Shown: piece by piece, positions 9,560 through 20,980 of the stretch
How the letters are laid out: each line of letters begins with the position of its first letter
Numbering within the stretch: position 1 is the first letter of the stretch
The notes under the pieces: model-generated
Database searches by the model: none
What the model saw: the letters and a program-made list of their open reading frames with translations, nothing else
Told to the model about the DNA's origin: nothing
NCBI RefSeq assembly: GCF_027943255.1
Contig: NC_072897.1
Location: forward strand, 61,032,406 to 61,096,405
DNA: 64,000 bases
Origin: Anastrepha obliqua
Taxonomy: Eukaryota > Arthropoda > Insecta > Diptera > Tephritidae
Reading direction: 5' to 3'
Program-made: the position numbers and the translations under genes

Positions 9560-11996
9560 ATGTCGAGCTCGGTAAAAACACGCGACTCTGCACTTAACGC
9601 CATTAAGCGGTATATGGCTAAGAGTACGGACGATGCTTTTACAATGGATGCAGAAAGCATAAAAAGTTATATGCAACTGCTCAGTGAACAGTGGACTCGC
9701 TTTAATAGCGCTCAAGATGCGGTCGAAATTTCGTGTGGAAGTGACAATGTAGACATTGAAGAAAGTGTGCGAATTCAAGCTGAGACGTGGTACTCTACGG
9801 CTTTAGCAAATTTTAATCGCATACAGAAGTGTCGTGCCGAAGCGCAACCCGCGTCCGTGACAACGCCTGTGTCTGCAGCAATACGGCTGCCAAAGATGGA
9901 GCTGCCTAAATTCTCTGGGGACTCCACGGAGTGGATCGGTTTTTTTGACGCATTTTCTACCTTGGTCGACTGTAATGCCGCATTGTCAAATGGTCAAAAA
10001 CTTCACTATCTTCGTAGTTGTTTAAGGGGTGACGCGTTAAAAATCATAAGTGGGTTTAAGATATGTGATGTTAACTATGAAGAAGCTTGGGACCTACTAA
10101 AATCGCGGTATAAGGTCATGCGCGTTATAGTTGAAGGACATTTTAGAGCTATGGCTAACGTAAAGAGGGCAGCTAGTGATACCGCCGACGCAATTAAAAG
10201 AGTGATCGACGCCTTCCAGCAACACATACGCGAGCTTAAAGCTTTGGGACGCCCAGTGGAATTTTGGGACGATAAGCTATTGTACGAACTAGTCAATAAA
10301 ATAGACTTCGAGACACGAAAGCAATGGGAGCTATCACTCGTTACTGATGAGCCTCCGTCATTCGAACAGCTGTCCACGTTTTTAGAAGTTAGATGTCGTT
10401 CTCTATCAATGCTATCATCGTCAACGGTATTAGTGTCAGCTAAGGGTAAAACCGCGTCGGTGTGTAAGTCTACGAATGTGTTTCACGCAGTGCAAGATCA
10501 GAACAGCACGGGCTGTACATTTTGTAACGGGCCACACAAAATATACAGTTGTGAAAAATTTCGGGACCTTGACGCAAACGGTAAATCGAAATTTGTGAGA
10601 GAATCGCGCCTGTGTATGAACTGCTTGAGTTCAGGCCATTATAAGGCAAAGTGTAACAGCAAATCTGCATGCAGGATTTGCCATCAACGCCATCACACGC
10701 TGTTGCATAATACTGCCGCTACAACTAACGCTACAACCGTTGCTCATTTCGTCAACAGCGCCTCTCTTAGGCCTTTCTCCCCCGCCGCAGACGTCATGCA
10801 TCAAACGAACGCAACCGTTTCATCCGCTAACGGTCCTTCCACAGACATCGCTGCTGCCTGTACGTCTTCATATTTGAATGCCAATCCCAGCCAGCCTCAT
10901 CCAAGAGAAAGAACTGTGCTGTTGGCAACCGCCTTGGTCAAGGTACGCGATTTCTCTGGTCATTGGCAACTCGCTCGCTTGCTGTTTGATTCTGGTTCGC
11001 ATGCTTCCTTCGTAACCGAGTCATGTGTACAACGCTTGGGATTACCGCGAAGAGGGTCCGCAATATTGATTTCTGGAATTGGTTCCTCCCAAGGGATACG
11101 CTCTAGAGGTGAAGTATTACTTTCATTATCATCTCATTTTTCAGCCCAATGCTTTACTGTTGACGCATTGATTCTGCCTAAAATCACAAGTGATTTGCCA
11201 ACACAGCCCATGAAGGTGTCGGCGTGGCCGCACATACAAGATCTACTTTTAGCCGATCAGCACTTCATGAAACCCGGGCGTATCGAGATCTTGGTCGGAA
11301 TGGACGTCATGGGACAGCTCCTTTGCTCGGAGATTCGTAAGGGGCCACCCGGTACGCCCATGGCTCAACGAACGGTTTTCGGTTGGAGGCTGTTTGGAAA
11401 TGTCGATGGATCCGAATCCACTTCGCTCGGCTTACAGTCTCTGCATTGTGAAGTTCATTTAGATCGAGCGCTCACTAGACTTTGGGAGTTAGAAGAAGCA
11501 CCGAAAAAGGCCCACCTCACCTACGAAGAACGCTATTGTGAAGAGCTTTTCGAAAAAACGCACAGAAGGTCACCTGACGGTCGATTTATAGTAGAGCTGC
11601 CGCTGAAATCTGACGTACCCTTGGGAGCATCACGAAGTTATGCTGTTCGAAGTCTCGAAAAAAGACTTGCGCGAGATGACGACCTACGCCAACGCTACAA
11701 TGAGTTCATGCAAGAACTCATCGACATGAAGCACATGGAACTTGCACCACCGCCAACGGATCAAACGTCCTATATGCCGCATCACCCCGTTGTAAAAGAG
11801 TCAAGCGTCACGACTAAATTGAGAGTCGTGTTCAATGCGTCCGCCAAAACCACCACCGGGAATTCGTTGAACGATGCATTATTTGTTGGTCCCCAATTGC
11901 AACCTGATTTATATTCAATTTTAACCCGTTTCAGAACACATCGCTACGCAGTAACCGCGGACATCGCGAAAATGTACCGCCAAATATGCATGTCCA
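9560..11996 (+). pseudogene. BEL/Pao gag-protease-RT, 5' part, interrupted by the LINE
   Basis: The start is the ATG at 9560 (ACAAGAAAAATGTCG). Upstream codons in frame lack an ATG. The order is a gag domain of the DUF1759 kind at residues about 100-250 (ELPKFSGDSTEWIGFFDAF, LRSCLRGDALKII), three cysteine/histidine clusters at about 315-385 (CTFCNGPHKIYSC, CMNCLSSGHYKAKC, CRICHQRHH), the aspartic protease (LLFDSGSHASFV, then ISGIGSS) and the RT start (TTKLRVVFNASAKT, then YAVTADIAKMYRQI). The frame is cut at base 11996 by the LINE. The frame on the far side is the same once the LINE and one TSD copy are discounted. The visible open frame runs on to 12151 in LINE sequence. Confidence 0.9.
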
Positions 11997-12336
11997 TGGG
12001 GGTGAAGTGTACGTTGCTTCTTGGGGGAATGCACACAGAGGCGTATGGCAGTTGTGCCAGAAGCCTAAAGACCGACCATTGTGGCAGAATGCCCCTCCTG
12101 CACGAGGTGCCCCTGCTTTTAACCAAAAATGGCGGATCTAGAGAAGCATAACTCGAAAAAACCCGTAATCCTAGGTGTAATTCGAACCGTGCCTATAGGA
12201 TGAATGGCACTACGTAAGTGTGTCTTATAACGGTGACCTCCAGATATCGGGCGCCCTCTGGTTGTAATTAGCCTTACCGCGACACCGGGGCACTGTCGTG
12301 GCTCGACCTTCCCTTCCCCTTCACTCGTGGGACCAC

Positions 12337-13761
12337 ATGGCAGAGTTAAACAACTTATTAAAAAAGGCAGAAGTGCCTAATATAAACCAGGTCGATAACG
12401 ACCTTTCGGCAAACAGTGCCGAATTACCAACAACATCGCAGGCAGCTAAGGACAAACAATGCCCTCCAACTGTCAGCGAAAGCACCGATATGGAAGTTGA
12501 CGACATGGCCCTGGGGCCAGATGGCAAAACTTCTATCATATCACCAGAGGAAGAGGAGAAACTATTATCTTCTCCCACTCGTGACTCAGGAAGAAAGGAC
12601 GAAGACAAGGTGCGGCTTTGCGGTGCCGCCAGAAAGCGCCTAAAGTACTTCCTGAAAAAAGGTCACAGCATTGACGAGGCAAGAGAGTTGGCTCAAAAAC
12701 CAGCTGATCTGAAGCGACAACGCTCCAGCAGCACCACGCCAAAGCAAAGCTCCCCTAAACGTGCCAATTTACAAGGGAGCTCCAGCGTTGGAAAAAAGGC
12801 AGGAGAGACTACCGAAACGGAAGGACCAAGGGCAGCAGTGCCTAATCCAGAAGTCAAGGTAGACTCAAGAAAAATGTCTTACAAAGACGCGGCGTGTAGC
12901 ACGAAGTTGGGAATAATTCCTCCCGACTATCCCACTACAGTATGGTCGACGGAAAGACTAACGGCCATACAACATGCTATCCTGGAGGCGATAAGGAAAA
13001 AGCAGACTGGCGCTGCAAATCCCAAATTTAATAGCTGCACCTTTCGCCCAGGATATATAGTTATATCATGCGGCTGCGATGACACGGCTAATAGGCTAAA
13101 GGAAGTAGTTCCTAAGCTGAAGCCGTGGAAAGATGCACAGCTGAAGATTGTGCAGGAGGCGGACATACCGCGCCCACAAATCTTCGTTGGTCACTTTCCA
13201 GAATTGGACAGCCCCTCAACTGAGGATATTATTAGCCTCCTTGACGGCCAAAACGAGGGCCTCAACACCAATGACTGGCGGGTGCTCAACAGAGTGCGCA
13301 AGGGTACGGTGGTAGAAATTACCATTGCTATTGACCCAATCTCCGCAGGAGTCATAAAGACTTCCAACAACTGGTTGAACTACGGCTTCGGTAAAATCCA
13401 ACTTCGGCCAAAATCTAAAGGCCCGATTGATCCGCCTAAGGTTACCGAACAGGACCCTGACCCCTCGGCGAAACAAAGCTCTGAGGAAGCGGGAACTTTG
13501 ACTCCAACGGCTTCAATAGCCCAAGACGATAAGGCCAGCTGCTCCAGACACGAGCCAGAAAAGCCAACAACATCCGGCACATGGCGCCATAACGTGGCCG
13601 AGGGTATCCGCATGCGACCCCCGTTGCAGGCTGACAAAAAAGCCCACAGCCACAAAAAGGATCGAAGGGGGGATCAGATGTCCGCCGAGGAAGCAGTCCT
13701 GCTGAAAAGCAACCGAGGCAAAAAAAAGGCAGCCATTGCCAAACGAAGGATCACTAGATGA
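12337..13761 (+). CDS. LINE ORF1 protein (DUF4780-like)
   Basis: 474 codons from the first ATG in a good context (CACATGG). An earlier GTG at 12298 is less likely. The first half is acidic and low complexity, followed by a basic linker with KRLKYFLKKGHSIDEARELAQK at residues about 105-125. Residues about 190-370 look like the DUF4780 domain common in ORF1 of insect LOA-like elements (PTTVWSTERLTAIQ, PQIFVGHFPE, TNDWRVLNRVRKGTVVEIT). It presumably binds the element RNA as a chaperone. No CCHC knuckle is present. The C-terminus is strongly basic (KSNRGKKKAAIAKRR). The stop TGA overlaps the ORF2 start as ATGA. Confidence 0.8.
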   Translation: MAELNNLLKKAEVPNINQVDNDLSANSAELPTTSQAAKDKQCPPTVSESTDMEVDDMALGPDGKTSIISPEEEEKLLSSPTRDSGRKDEDKVRLCGAARKRLKYFLKKGHSIDEARELAQKPADLKRQRSSSTTPKQSSPKRANLQGSSSVGKKAGETTETEGPRAAVPNPEVKVDSRKMSYKDAACSTKLGIIPPDYPTTVWSTERLTAIQHAILEAIRKKQTGAANPKFNSCTFRPGYIVISCGCDDTANRLKEVVPKLKPWKDAQLKIVQEADIPRPQIFVGHFPELDSPSTEDIISLLDGQNEGLNTNDWRVLNRVRKGTVVEITIAIDPISAGVIKTSNNWLNYGFGKIQLRPKSKGPIDPPKVTEQDPDPSAKQSSEEAGTLTPTASIAQDDKASCSRHEPEKPTTSGTWRHNVAEGIRMRPPLQADKKAHSHKKDRRGDQMSAEEAVLLKSNRGKKKAAIAKRRITR

Positions 13762-16700
13762 CCTGGCCTAAGCGTAAACCCTACAACACCAGAAGGCAAC
13801 TCGGATGCCTTCAAATAAATCTCCATCACGCAAAAGCAGCCTCGGACGTGCTTACGAGGAGATTTAACCAAGAACTCTTGGATGTAGCTTTCATTCAAGA
13901 ACCATGGGTACGTAAAGGAGTCATTCAGGGACTCCAGAGCGCAAACGGTAAGTTGATATATGCTGCCAACAAAGACCGACCCAGAGCGGCGTTGTTAATA
14001 AATAATCAACTAACCTTTATCCCAATATCACAGTTCATTACAGAAGACCTGGTGGCGATTTGGGTAAAAGTGCCAACGAGCAAAGGTGAGCATGAGGTAG
14101 TACTTGCCTCCGCCTACCTTCCAGGAGATGAGGTCACTGCTCCAACAAGGGAGGTTATAGCCCTGGTGGAATATTGTCAGCAAAAACGTCTCCGATGGAT
14201 CCTCTGCTGTGACGCAAATGCGCACCACACAGCGTGGGGAAGCACAGACATCAATCCAAGAGGTGAGTACCTTATTGAATTTCTACTTAGGTATAATATA
14301 TCTATCCTAAACCGAGGCAACGAACCTACATTCATTAATGCAATCAGAGGTGAAGTCCTTGACATCACTCTCTCTAGCCATAATGTTTTGTCCGAAGTTT
14401 CAAATTGGCATGTGTCAGAGGAAACATCTATGTCGGATCACAGACATATTAGATTCGATATAGGTGCAACCAAACCACAAATGACAATTTACAGAAACCC
14501 CAGAAAAACTAACTGGGACTACTTTCACTTCTATTTAGAACAAAGTGTTAACTGCTCTAAGCGTCACATTCAGCTTATATCTGAGCTTTAGTTCGAATCG
14601 AACGAACTACATTCAAACATAATATCTGCGTTTCACGAAAGTTGCCCAGTAAAAGTGAAAAAGCCACAAAGAAATGTTCCTTGGTGGAATAGTACACTTT
14701 CCAACCTGCGTAGAGCTAAAGCAATGGGGGACTGGTCCTCCTACTCAACAGCCCTAACCAACTACAACAAAGAGGAAATCTAAAAGGGCTACTTGGAGGA
14801 ATCACTGTGAAAAGATCTGTAGTCTTCCGGATGCTATTCGTATCCAAAAAGCCCTACTAAAAGATCACTCAAACGGCATTAGTACCCTGAAAAAGCCAGA
14901 CGGAAGCTACACAAGGAATCCAGAGGAAACCAGTCAACTTCTGCTGGACACTCACTTCCCTGGATCACTTGTGCTAGACGAGATCTCTGTACCGGCAGAA
15001 ACTACTACATCTGCGGGTGCTGAGAACTTAAAACTAGCAAACAAGTTATTCCATGAAAAGCGGGTACAATGGGCGATATCAACATTCAGCCCATACAAAT
15101 CTCCTGGTCCTGATGGGATATTCCCCTGTCTTTTACAGCAGGGTGCACACCATATTATCCCTAATTTGACCAGACTATACAAAGCAAGCTTACTGCTAGG
15201 ACATTTGCCTACAAAATGGGCTGAGGTTAAGGTTGTATTTATTCCAAAGGTAGGGAAAAAACTCGAACAATTGCCTAAATCATACAGACCAATTAGTCTC
15301 AGCTCATTTTTCCTTAAAACAATGGAAAAGATAGTTGATCAGTATATTAGGGAATACAATCTAGCTAAATTCCCACTGCATCGACTTCAATTTGCCTATC
15401 AACAGGGAAAATCCACTGAGACTGCAATACACAGCCTGGTAACAGTTATTGAAAAGGCTATTGAGTCCAAACAGATAGCTCTATGTGCATTTATTGACAT
15501 ATCAGGAGCTTTTGATAACACCTCCTATGAGGCAATCTATAATGCTCTATATCTAAAGGAGGTACCTGAACCCATCACTAGATGGATAATATTCATGCTG
15601 AAATCTAGGACGATCAGCACCGAACTAGGAGGAACAATCAAATCTATCAAAGCCACAAGAGGTTGCCCTCAAGGTGGCGTACTCTCTCCTCTTCTGTGGA
15701 CTCTAGTTATAGATGAACTTCTCCACAAACTGAATAACCTAGGATTTCACACTCAGGGTTACGCTGATGACCTAGTAGTTTACGTATTAGGGTGGCATGA
15801 GGAAACCATTTCGGATCGCATGCAGCAAGCCCTTACAATAATAAACAAATGGTGCACGGAAAAAGGGCTCTCCATCAACCTATCCAAAACAATACTTGTA
15901 CCGTTTACTAGGAGAAGGAACATAAATCTCAAATGTCCGATCCTTAATAGAACAACACTTGAACTCTCGACAGAAGCGAACTATCTTGGCGTTAGTCTTG
16001 ACAAAACGCTTACGTGGAACTCCCATATTGAGAGAGTTACTTCAAAAGCCACAAGGGCATTCTTTGCCTGTACAAGGCTTTTTGGTAAGACATGGGGACT
16101 AAGCCCTAGAATGACCTTCTGGACATTCACCACAGTTGTAAAACCCATAGTCACTTATGCATCCTTAGCATGGTGGCCCAAGGTCAAGCAAAGAAAGGCG
16201 GCAAACGAATTAAGCAAACTGCTTCGCCTGGTATGTGTTGGGATTACAGGGGCTATGAAAACGTGCCCCACGGATGCATTGAGTGTGCTCCTGAACATAC
16301 CACCGCTTCCAATTCTAATTGAAAGGGAAGCTCGATCGAGTGCCTTAAGACTAAAAGGTATATCTGAACTCAAAAGTGGGGATATGAAAGGACATTTAAA
16401 GATCTTAGAAGACTTCCTACATAGTCCCATTCTTCATAGGGATGATATACTATCACCCAAACCAATACTCTTCAGGAACTTCCAAGTTATAATCAATGGA
16501 CGAACAGACTGGAGAACTAACTCTATCACCTTCAAACCTGGCTCCCAGCTATGGTTTACTGATGGGTCCAAATTGGAAAATGGTAGAACAGGGGCAGGAA
16601 TCAATGGGCCCAAATTCAAAAAATCGATTCCGATGGGATCCTTCCCAACAATATTCCAGGCAGAAATACATGCCATTGAAATATGTGTGAGAGAATGCCT

Positions 16701-17367
16701 TAGAAGGAAAATGAGAGGTACTCACATCTACATACTTTCGGATAGCCAAGCGGCTTTAAAAGCCCTTCTATCTACAACCATCACCTCTAAATTGGTAAAC
16801 GATTGCCTAAACCTCTTAAACACGTTAGGAAACCTCAACACAGTAACACTATGTTGGATTCCGGGACATGAAGGACATGAGGGAAATGAAATGGCTGACG
16901 ACCTTGCAAAACAAGGAGCAAATATGCAACTTACTGGTCCTGAGCCTTTCTGTGGACTGACAAAAGGCCACATTAATGAATTCCTTAGGAAATGGGAGGA
17001 AAGAAAACTTGCCGCACACTGGCTAAACTGTGCCGGTCAGCGTCAAGCCAAACTATTCCTAAGTCCCAACAAAGGAATATCTGACAAACTTCTCTCACTA
17101 AACAGAGTAGATCTGCGTCTTTTAACTGGATACCTTACAGGTCACTGCAGCCTGAGGTATCATCTAAACAATATTGGTCTATCTGAGACCAATGTCTGCC
17201 TCTTTTGCGAAATGGACATAGAAAGCTCAGAACATGTACTTTGTGAGTGTCCTGCGTTGGGCAGACAAAGACTTCACCACCTTGGTGGTATCGTAGTATC
17301 TCCATGCAATCTTTGGAACAACAAACCCAAAACTGTGCTAAAATTTCTAAAAAGCCTAAAACTCTAG
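13758..17367 (+). pseudogene. LINE ORF2: endonuclease, reverse transcriptase, RNase H
   Basis: Starts at the ATG at 13758, overlapping the ORF1 stop by four bases, which suggests termination-reinitiation. Residues 1-240 are an APE-type endonuclease (CLQINLHHAKAA, FIQEPWV, ILCCDANAHHTAWGS, MSDHRHIRFDIG). An in-frame TAG at 14589-14591 and a frameshift near 14780 split it. VPWWNSTLSNLRRA is still readable between them. The second frame (to 17367) holds RT: FIDISGAFDNTSYE, TRGCPQGGVLSPLLW and the catalytic GYADDLVVYV. RNase H follows: LWFTDGSKLE, IYILSDSQAAL, IPGHEGHEGNEMADDLA. The C-terminal C..C..H..C cluster is CLFCEMDIESSEHVLC. All catalytic residues I can check are present. Confidence 0.9.
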
Positions 17368-17440
17368 GGTTACAAAATAGGCCTTTCACAATAGATCAGC
17401 TCTGGTCGCAGTGCGTAATGGCCTTCTAATAATAATAATA

Positions 17441-20234
17441 ATGCATGTCCACGAAAAACCTCGATCTACAACGCTTTGTCTGGCGTCGTGACCCGGCGTT
17501 CCCCATAAAGGATTATCGCATGTTGCGCGTTACTTATGGTGTTGCCGCTGCGTCCTACTTAGCCGTTAAATCGCTGCAACAAACCGCAAAATATTCGTCA
17601 CACATTTGTGAGAAGGCTGCTGCCGTCATCCATAAGGACTTCTACATGGATGATCTCGTCACTGGTGCGTCTTCTAAAGAAGAGCTGCTATGTTTACAAC
17701 GAAACGTCTCCGAAATACTGAAGGAAGGGGGCTTCGAACTTCGAAAATGGGCGTCTAATTGTGCGGAACTTTCTGAAAATGTTTCGAATGCATCGGAAAA
17801 TATATCACACTACCTAGTCGATAGTAAAGATGTCCATGCCTTGGGCCTGATATGGAATACAGAGGAGGACTACTTCACGTTCTCAGTTAATCTGAATCAA
17901 CCACCCACTATTTTAACGAAGAGAACATTCTTGTCTGATGCTAGCACGCTTTTCGACCCACTGGGTCTGCTCGCTCCAGCGACCATAAGGTCAAAGATGT
18001 GGTTTCAGGAGATCTGGCGTATGAGTGTCGGTTGGGATGACGTTGTTCCAGACTGCATCGCAGCACAGTGGCGACAACATCGCTCGGAATTACTACTGAT
18101 ATCCAGTTTGAAGATAAGTCGCTGGTTTGGCTCAGGAGCAGGTGAGTCGTTCACAGAGCTACATATTTTCGCTGACGCTTCCGAACGCGCTTACGCTGCC
18201 GTAATGTACGCGCGCACATTACACAACGACGGCAGTATTACTGTTGTGCTGATCTCGTCGAAGACTAAGGTAGCACCACTTAAAACAACAACCCTGCCAC
18301 GCTTAGAATTGTGCGCTGCACATCTTGCTGCTAAATTGGCGCGAAGCGTGTTGCATAGCTGGGGTGATCTCCGCTATCCGATCTATGCTTGGACTGACTC
18401 AACTATTACATTGGCATGGCTTCAGGCGCATCCTAATAAGTGGATAACCTTCGTTGCCAATCGCGTTGCTGACATCCAAGAAGTTTAACCGCCTGAATGT
18501 TGGAACCATATCCGCTCTGAACTGAATCCAGCAGATTGCGCTTCTAGAGGTGTAGCTCCGTCTGAACTACTGCATCAAAAACTATGGTGGTCTGGTCCTG
18601 AATTCTTAAAAGGTCCTGACCATTTCTGGAAGCTATCACCTTCGCAACACACAACTCAGTTGGGCGTTCGTAGCAAGGTCGTCGCCCATGCTACGAGCTC
18701 AGATGACCACTGGCCGGTATTGATGAGATATTCATCGTATTCCAAGCTGCGCCGCATCATTGCTTACGTGTTAAGGTTTTTCGTCAACGCTCGTGTTAAG
18801 ACACGAATCAACGCTGCTAAACGGGTCGGTCCTCCCTGCTGTCAAGAGCTATCCGAAGCTGAACTGCGCTTGATAAGGTATACACAATCACTGTATTTTT
18901 CTAATAAAATTTCTCTTTGTAACAGAAGAAAGCCGATTCCGCTTCGGAGTAGTATTTTGACATTGCAGCCATATCTCGATGGGAAAAACGTCTTGCGAGT
19001 AGGAGGTAGGATCAAGAACGCTGAAGTAGCTGCTGATGTAAGACATCCGATTATCCTGCCAAAAAACTGCCCACTTGCGAAACTGATCATTCGCGATATT
19101 CACGAAATTACATTACACGCTGGACCCCGCATCATGCAAACCATCCTGCAACGTCGATATTGGGTTATTGGCGCCCGCAGCCTAATTCGTAGCACATATC
19201 GCAAATGCGTAAAGTGCACCTGTCTCAACCGCAATCTCGCCGCACAATCAATGGGGGATTTACCTGCGATCCGCACCACCTATGCACGCTGTTTCATCCA
19301 CGCTGCTGTCGATTTTGCTGGACCATACTCTTACAAGTTCACTCATGGGAGAGGAGCGAAAGCCACCAAGGGTTATATTTGCGCTTTTATTTGCATGTGC
19401 ACCGGGGCGATGCATTTAGAGTTTGTCGGAGATCTATCAACATCGAGTTTCCTCAATGCCTTTAAAAGATTTGTAAGCCGCAGAGGTTTTTGCAAGGTCA
19501 TTTCTTCTGACAATGGGACGAATTTCGTCGGGGCCGAGAAGGAGCTTCGAATTGCGTTTGAAAGGTGTATGGCTGATACCAAACTCCGTTCGTTTTTTGC
19601 AGACTCTAACATCGAATGGCGTTTCAACCCTCCGTCCGCGCCTCATATGAGGGGGTATTGGGAGATTGGCATAGAAAGAGTCAAATATCATCTGAAACGT
19701 GTTATGAGCGAAATTCTTCTGTCCTACGAAGAGTTCAACACACTGCTAACAGAAGTAGAAGCCTGCGTGAACTCCCGCCCACTCTGTGACAATTCTGCAG
19801 CCGCTGGTGATGTAGAGGTACTTACACCTGGCCACTTCATTGTCGGTGAACCGCTTAAATCTATCCCGGAGCCTGAGGGTCAAGGGCTCCGTGGAAATCT
19901 GCGTCAGCGGTGGCAAGCGATCTCTGCCATGAGACAGCATTTCTGGCGCCGTTGGAGAGACGAATATCTCGTCAACTTGCAACGTCGTACCAAGTGGCTT
20001 CGCCCTTCACGCAACATCGAAGAAGGTGATGTAGTTGCAGTCTTCAACGAGCCTACCCCTCCGACGAAGTGGACGCTGGCACGTGTTATTAAATGCCACC
20101 CTGGCGCCGATGGACGCGTGAGAGTGGTTACGCTGAAAACTCCGCATGGCGAATTAGTTCGGCCCATAGTAAAGCTCTGCCCTTTACCAACGAAAGGAGA
20201 CTTATTTCACGAAGAAACTACTAATTCATCATAA
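17441..20234 (+). pseudogene. BEL/Pao RT-RNase H-integrase, 3' part
   Basis: Resumes right after the LINE. Visible: RT catalytic YMDDLVTG (residues about 67-74 of this part), the Pao-type block GLLAPATIRSKMWFQEIW, and RNase H (IFADASERAYAAV, LPRLELCAAHLAAKL, YAWTDSTITLAWL). An in-frame TAA at 18486-18488 interrupts just before PPECWNHI. Integrase follows: zinc domain (HAGPRIMQ, then CVKCTCLN), catalytic VDFAGPY, SSDNGTNFVGAEKEL and WEIGIERVKYHL. The end carries the C-terminal domain with WTLARVIKCHPGADGRVRV. Apart from that stop the frame is open, and the length is normal. Confidence 0.9.
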
Positions 20235-20308
20235 ATGTTATTAAGCTTTTCATATTTTTCTTTCCTATAATTTGTAATTTTCTATATTTTGAACTTATTG
20301 AGATAGTT

Positions 20309-20322
20309 CGAGGGCGGCGGTA
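20309..20322 (+). other. BEL polypurine tract
   Basis: CGAGGGCGGCGGTA lies immediately before the 3' LTR start TGTTGAG, in the expected place for the plus-strand primer. Confidence 0.75.
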
Positions 20323-20799
20323 TGTTGAGTCCGTCTATGCATTTAATTTAAGTTTTAATTTTTATAATATTACTTAAGGGTTAATGTCAGCAATGTAAAC
20401 ACTTAATCGCTTTTGTTATATTCTATTTTATGCTATATCCTTTGTTCTTACATGTATGTACGTGCGTAGGTACATATTGCTGTTTAATTAGGTCTTTGAA
20501 CTTAGATTTTATTTACTGCTTTGTTATTCATCCCGCAATTACCGCATATCCTTTTCTTACACGTATGTACATGCGTAGGTACATATTGCTGTTTAATTAG
20601 GTCTTTGAACTTAGATTTTATTTACTGCTTTTGTTATTCATCCCGCAATTACTGCATACTTTACCGCTTATGTTTTTACCGCATAACTTACCGCTTTAGA
20701 GAATGCATATAAATGCAACCGCGCTAATTGTTAAATTATAATATAAGAATCTATTTGAAACGAAACGGTGTGTTTTTCTTTAAGCGATCCGCGTCAACA
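20323..20799 (+). repeat. BEL 3' LTR
   Basis: 477 bp, identical to the 5' LTR except for one base in my reading (position 20768). It is followed by the target duplication CTGTG at 20800-20804 and then by the gypsy protease sequence on the minus strand. Confidence 0.95.
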
Positions 20800-20804
20800 C
20801 TGTG

Positions 20805-20980
20805 ATTTTATTGACTCCGTTAATGGATTTTAATTGAAAGGGGCTTTCTACCTGATTAATGCCTTTTAAAAATGAATATTTCCTCATATAATTTTTAGAC
20901 GTTCCTGTATCTATTAGCAGGTTAAGGTCTTGTCCGCTCGGAAGGGTTCGCGTAATGAACGGCAAGTGGGATCTTATCAT
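20805..20980 (-). pseudogene. Gypsy-type protease, N-terminal part
   Basis: Minus-strand continuation of the gypsy element beyond the BEL insertion. It reads the active-site motif LLIDTGTSKNY and a following INGVNKIT. The frame continues logically at 8789 on the other side of the BEL element. RSHLPFITRTLPSG precedes it, as in other members of this group. Confidence 0.8.

Larger units (their letters stand above)
11997..17440 (+). mobile_element. LOA-like non-LTR retrotransposon, near full length
   Basis: About 5.4 kb with a 340-bp 5' leader (TGGGGGTGAAGTG start), ORF1, ORF2 with endonuclease, RT and RNase H, a short 3' UTR and a (TAA)n tail. The RNase H domain and TAA tail fit the I/LOA group, and ORF1 with a DUF4780-like region suggests the LOA branch. 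The copy is young enough to keep long open frames but has one nonsense codon and one frameshift in ORF2. Confidence 0.85.
11986..17451 (+). repeat. 11-bp target duplication flanking the LOA-like LINE
   Basis: ATGCATGTCCA occurs at 11986-11996 and again at 17441-17451, exactly bracketing the LINE. This is typical of target-primed reverse transcription. The sequence belongs to the BEL reverse transcriptase gene. Confidence 0.9.
8795..20799 (+). mobile_element. BEL/Pao LTR retrotransposon, recent, carrying a LOA-like LINE
   Basis: A complete element with 477-bp LTRs. By direct comparison they differ at one position (T at 9237 versus G at 20768). The ends are TGTTGA and TCAACA. The target duplication is CTGTG (8790-8794 and 20800-20804), inside the protease gene of the minus-strand gypsy element. 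The internal part has a primer site matching tRNA-Tyr, a single gag-pol frame and a purine tract. It is about 12 kb with the LINE and about 6.6 kb without it, the normal size for the family. Damage consists of the LINE insertion and one nonsense codon at 18486-18488. Confidence 0.95.

Noticed and set aside
12321..12742. Several minus-strand and shifted open frames over the LINE ORF1
   Set aside because: They overlap a clear coding frame with a recognised domain and lack their own features.
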